NCBI RefSeq assembly: GCF_029227915.1
Contig: NC_079888.1
Location: 16,527,501-16,591,500 of the forward strand
Direction of reading: 5' to 3'
DNA length: 64,000 bases
From: Hydractinia symbiolongicarpus
Lineage: Eukaryota > Cnidaria > Hydrozoa > Anthoathecata > Hydractiniidae
A model generated the notes under the pieces. The model had not been told where the DNA came from, ran no database searches, and saw only the letters and a list, made by a program, of their open reading frames with translations. The stretch's first letter is position 1. The number at the start of each line of letters is the position of its first letter. The position numbers and the translations under genes were made by a program. Below are positions 62,301-64,000 of this stretch, piece by piece.

Positions 62301-62878
62301 TCAAACTGTGATATTCTTCGAGGACTTCTTGTGCCGTTTCTCTGTGATGTTTTTCGTGCATGTGCTAACATCTATGTCGGAAGTCAAAAAGCAATATATA
62401 AAGTTGCGAAAGTGAACAATTTTGGCTCAGTAACTAATTTTTTTGCCAGCTAAAAAGTTTTTGTCGACCTTTTTTTTAGTCGGCTTTTTTGTTGCCAGCG
62501 AGGTTGTGAGAAATAGAAGAAAATGTCGTTTTTTTCGACGTTAATTCCTTGTTGTTTCATGCTGAATTCTAATGGGAGAGTCTGTGAAATCAAAAGAGTC
62601 TGTGAAATCAACAGATACTCACAATCAAGAGTCACTCTCTTAAGTTATCACTGTTTATGCGTGTATGACGTCACTGGAATTAAATCGTCGTTTATTATCT
62701 GTTTGTCTTTTTTAGATCAAAACAAAGTTTATTTGAGCTTCTCGTCTGAGCTTTCAACTGAAGTGAAATCAATAAAACACTATCTTCAATCGGCTGGTTA
62801 CGACGTTTCCACCGACCAAACCGACCCCATCGGTGCTGTCGACGAATCTCGCTTGATTGTTTGCATTCTGTCGGATTC
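50380..62878 (+). CDS. LRR-Roc-COR (Roco) protein with a C-terminal TIR-like exon; 3' end outside the window
   Basis: Exons: 50380-50499, 51233-52337, 52505-52581, 53040-53162, 53310-53461, 53728-53842, 54325-54549, 55528-55812, 56420-56608, 57192-57542, 59242-59350, 61506-61577, 62716-62878. They join in frame to 1028 codons and end at a donor, so the gene continues beyond 64000. Residues about 41-360 are leucine-rich repeats, many cysteine-containing (LKLNHCIKITDTAICML, LELCGCQQISDISC). The Roc GTPase domain has P-loop GSSQSGKS at about 370-377 and a DxxG (ELWDCTGRQ). COR spans about 530-960 (GSIPPHLFLTLI). The last exon begins KVYLSFSSE and reads as the first half of a TIR domain (YLQSAGYDVSTDQ, ESRLIVCILSDS). 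Roco proteins are dimeric GTPase scaffolds (LRRK, MFHAS1); TIR domains act in immune signalling or NAD cleavage. The catalytic half of the TIR is not visible. Confidence 0.88.
56529..56768. repeat. 120-bp tandem duplication across the exon 9 donor of the Roco gene
   Basis: Bases 56529-56648 (exon 9 end plus intron start) are repeated at 56649-56768. The second copy keeps CCACAGGTAATA, a usable donor, but has no acceptor in front. Reading through from exon 9 meets a TAA straight after the first donor, so the copy is a relic and not coding. Confidence 0.85.
58372..59118. repeat. 39-bp minisatellite, about 19 units, in Roco intron 10
   Basis: The unit is AACTTGCAAAATGAAAACCC plus TCATAAAAATCTCCTAAAT (39 bp). 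Two main variants are interspersed (TGAAAACCC with CTCCT, and TAAAAACCT with CTCCC). Because 39 is divisible by three, frames stay open on both strands (13-residue periods NNLQNENPHKNLL and GDFYEGFHFASYL). It sits inside an intron of a well-supported gene, so neither frame is called as coding. Confidence 0.9.
60841..60957. repeat. (TTTG)n microsatellite
   Basis: A near-perfect TTTG repeat with a few substitutions in its second half. It gives spurious Phe-Val-Cys-Leu ORFs. It lies in Roco intron 11. Confidence 0.95.
61640..61775. mobile_element. Possible SINE body fragment in Roco intron 12
   Basis: Words such as GGAGGGTCCTGCAAAGAG and TTTGAGCTACGCAAAGC resemble GGAGAGTCCTAGAG and TTTGAGCTACGTAGACC in the SINE at 39240-39537, in the same order and similar spacing. 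No tRNA-like head is seen. Confidence 0.35.
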
Positions 62879-64000
62879 GTAAGTATAATCACTCCGTTTT
62901 CATGTTAAAAAAGCAGTTGGTGTGTGAAAATGACGGTTTTTGCCTATGTTGCTAAAAATTAGTCAAAAAAAATAATATATATATACATATATATATATAA
63001 AATTAGCGCAAGATATATAAAACGTTTATATGCGATGCATGGACTTGGATGTTTGCAACGTTAGAATGTCAACCTTCACAACATCAGTAGCAAGATTTTG
63101 ACCCGCATGTTCTTTCTAGATCCGTGTGTGTGGGGTAAACAAAAGATTTTCTGCGTTTTTATTAAGTTCTGTGGAAGTTTGGGGCTTGATTCAGGTTTTG
63201 GGAAATATGTTGATTGTATCATGATAAATGGTGTGTTTAACCAATGAAACTTGGTCAATTTCGTTTGTTTCTGTAAGTTGATCAGAAAGGGAATGCGGAT
63301 AATAAATACTTCAGAACAAAAACACTTGTGAAGGACATGTATATAGAGAGAGAGATTTTCAGTACATATATGGAAGGAATTATATTCTGTTATCGGTGTG
63401 TTAATGCCTTTCTTTTAGCTGTTTTACTCTACTCTAAATTAAGATATTTTTATCCATGTCAATCCAATAAAGATTATCTCATGCTCGACCTGTGTAATTT
63501 TTTCATTTATAGTTCTTGCTTTAATTAAAGTGACCTCCATGTTTTTAGAGATTACAGGATTAAGCGCCGCTGATTCATCTCGAATACAGTTATAATGAAA
63601 AAAAAACCGTTTAAACTTAAAATCTCATTTTTAGCTGGCGCATAGAAAAGATAAAAAATAGTTTTTTTTTTCAATGCGACAGTTAATAATACGGACGGGA
63701 CCTGAATTTGTGCACGTGAAGTAGAAAAGCTGTAGGGTGGAGAGTGTCACATCCTTCCCCACAAGTTGTTTTTTGTTATTGTGATATCAAGAATAGTTTG
63801 ACAGTAATGAACATAATGAGGTTTAATGAGCCTTTTTAATTACAGTTAATCAGCTTTCCTGTGCGAAGCCTAGTTGTGTCTGTTTGTGTGTGGTCCGCAA
63901 CAGAATGTGCGATGTTGTACAATATTTCCTGTCTTAAGTACATCGTGTAACTGACGCACGAATGTGACATGACCAGGTCACATATAATGTTGTTTATCAC
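62879..64000. other. Start of the last visible Roco-TIR intron
   Basis: No exon completing the TIR domain was found before the window ends. A TA-rich microsatellite lies at about 62972-62999. The remaining ORFs are short and without family resemblance. Confidence 0.5.

Overview
The window is AT-rich eukaryotic genomic DNA with intron-dense genes. All 65 introns I placed between coding exons use GT-AG. The gene content (Rho-GEF FGD proteins, a PX-BAR sorting nexin, a Roco GTPase with an added TIR-like exon) and the dense mix of SINEs, LINEs, MITEs and Helitron-like ends fit an early-branching animal, most likely a cnidarian. The species is not determinable from the sequence alone.

Layout. (1) 2620-17369 (+) is a 20-exon FGD-type gene (FYVE, RhoGEF and PH domains; 990 aa). 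(2) 19923-32742 (+) is a head-to-tail paralogue with the same 20 exons and the same intron phases, a shorter N-terminal linker, and one missing base at the exon 14 donor. (3) 34358-39045 (-) is a 14-exon sorting nexin of the SNX5/6/32 type (362 aa). (4) 41014-46288 is a nest of transposable elements: terminal inverted repeats of a DNA element surround a decayed LINE, which is split by the 3' half of a Ty1/copia-type element with an open reverse transcriptase-RNase H frame. (5) 50380-62878 and onward (+) is a gene with cysteine-containing leucine-rich repeats, a Roc GTPase domain, a COR domain and the start of a TIR-like domain. It runs off the right edge.

The four genes have recognisable general roles: Cdc42-type GEF signalling at membranes (FGD pair), endosomal membrane sorting (SNX), and a GTPase scaffold with a possible immune or NAD-related TIR module (Roco-TIR). 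Nothing indicates that they form one pathway. The tandem FGD pair is the only clear gene-family arrangement.

Introns of the FGD pair are full of small mobile elements: two SINE copies with AAT tails in FGD-B intron 1 and one in intron 16, a TTAA-flanked MITE, Helitron-like 3' ends, a 1.7 kb element with terminal inverted repeats and internal 128-bp repeats, and several perfect hairpins. The lead candidate for something undescribed is the LRR-Roc-COR-TIR gene at the right end.
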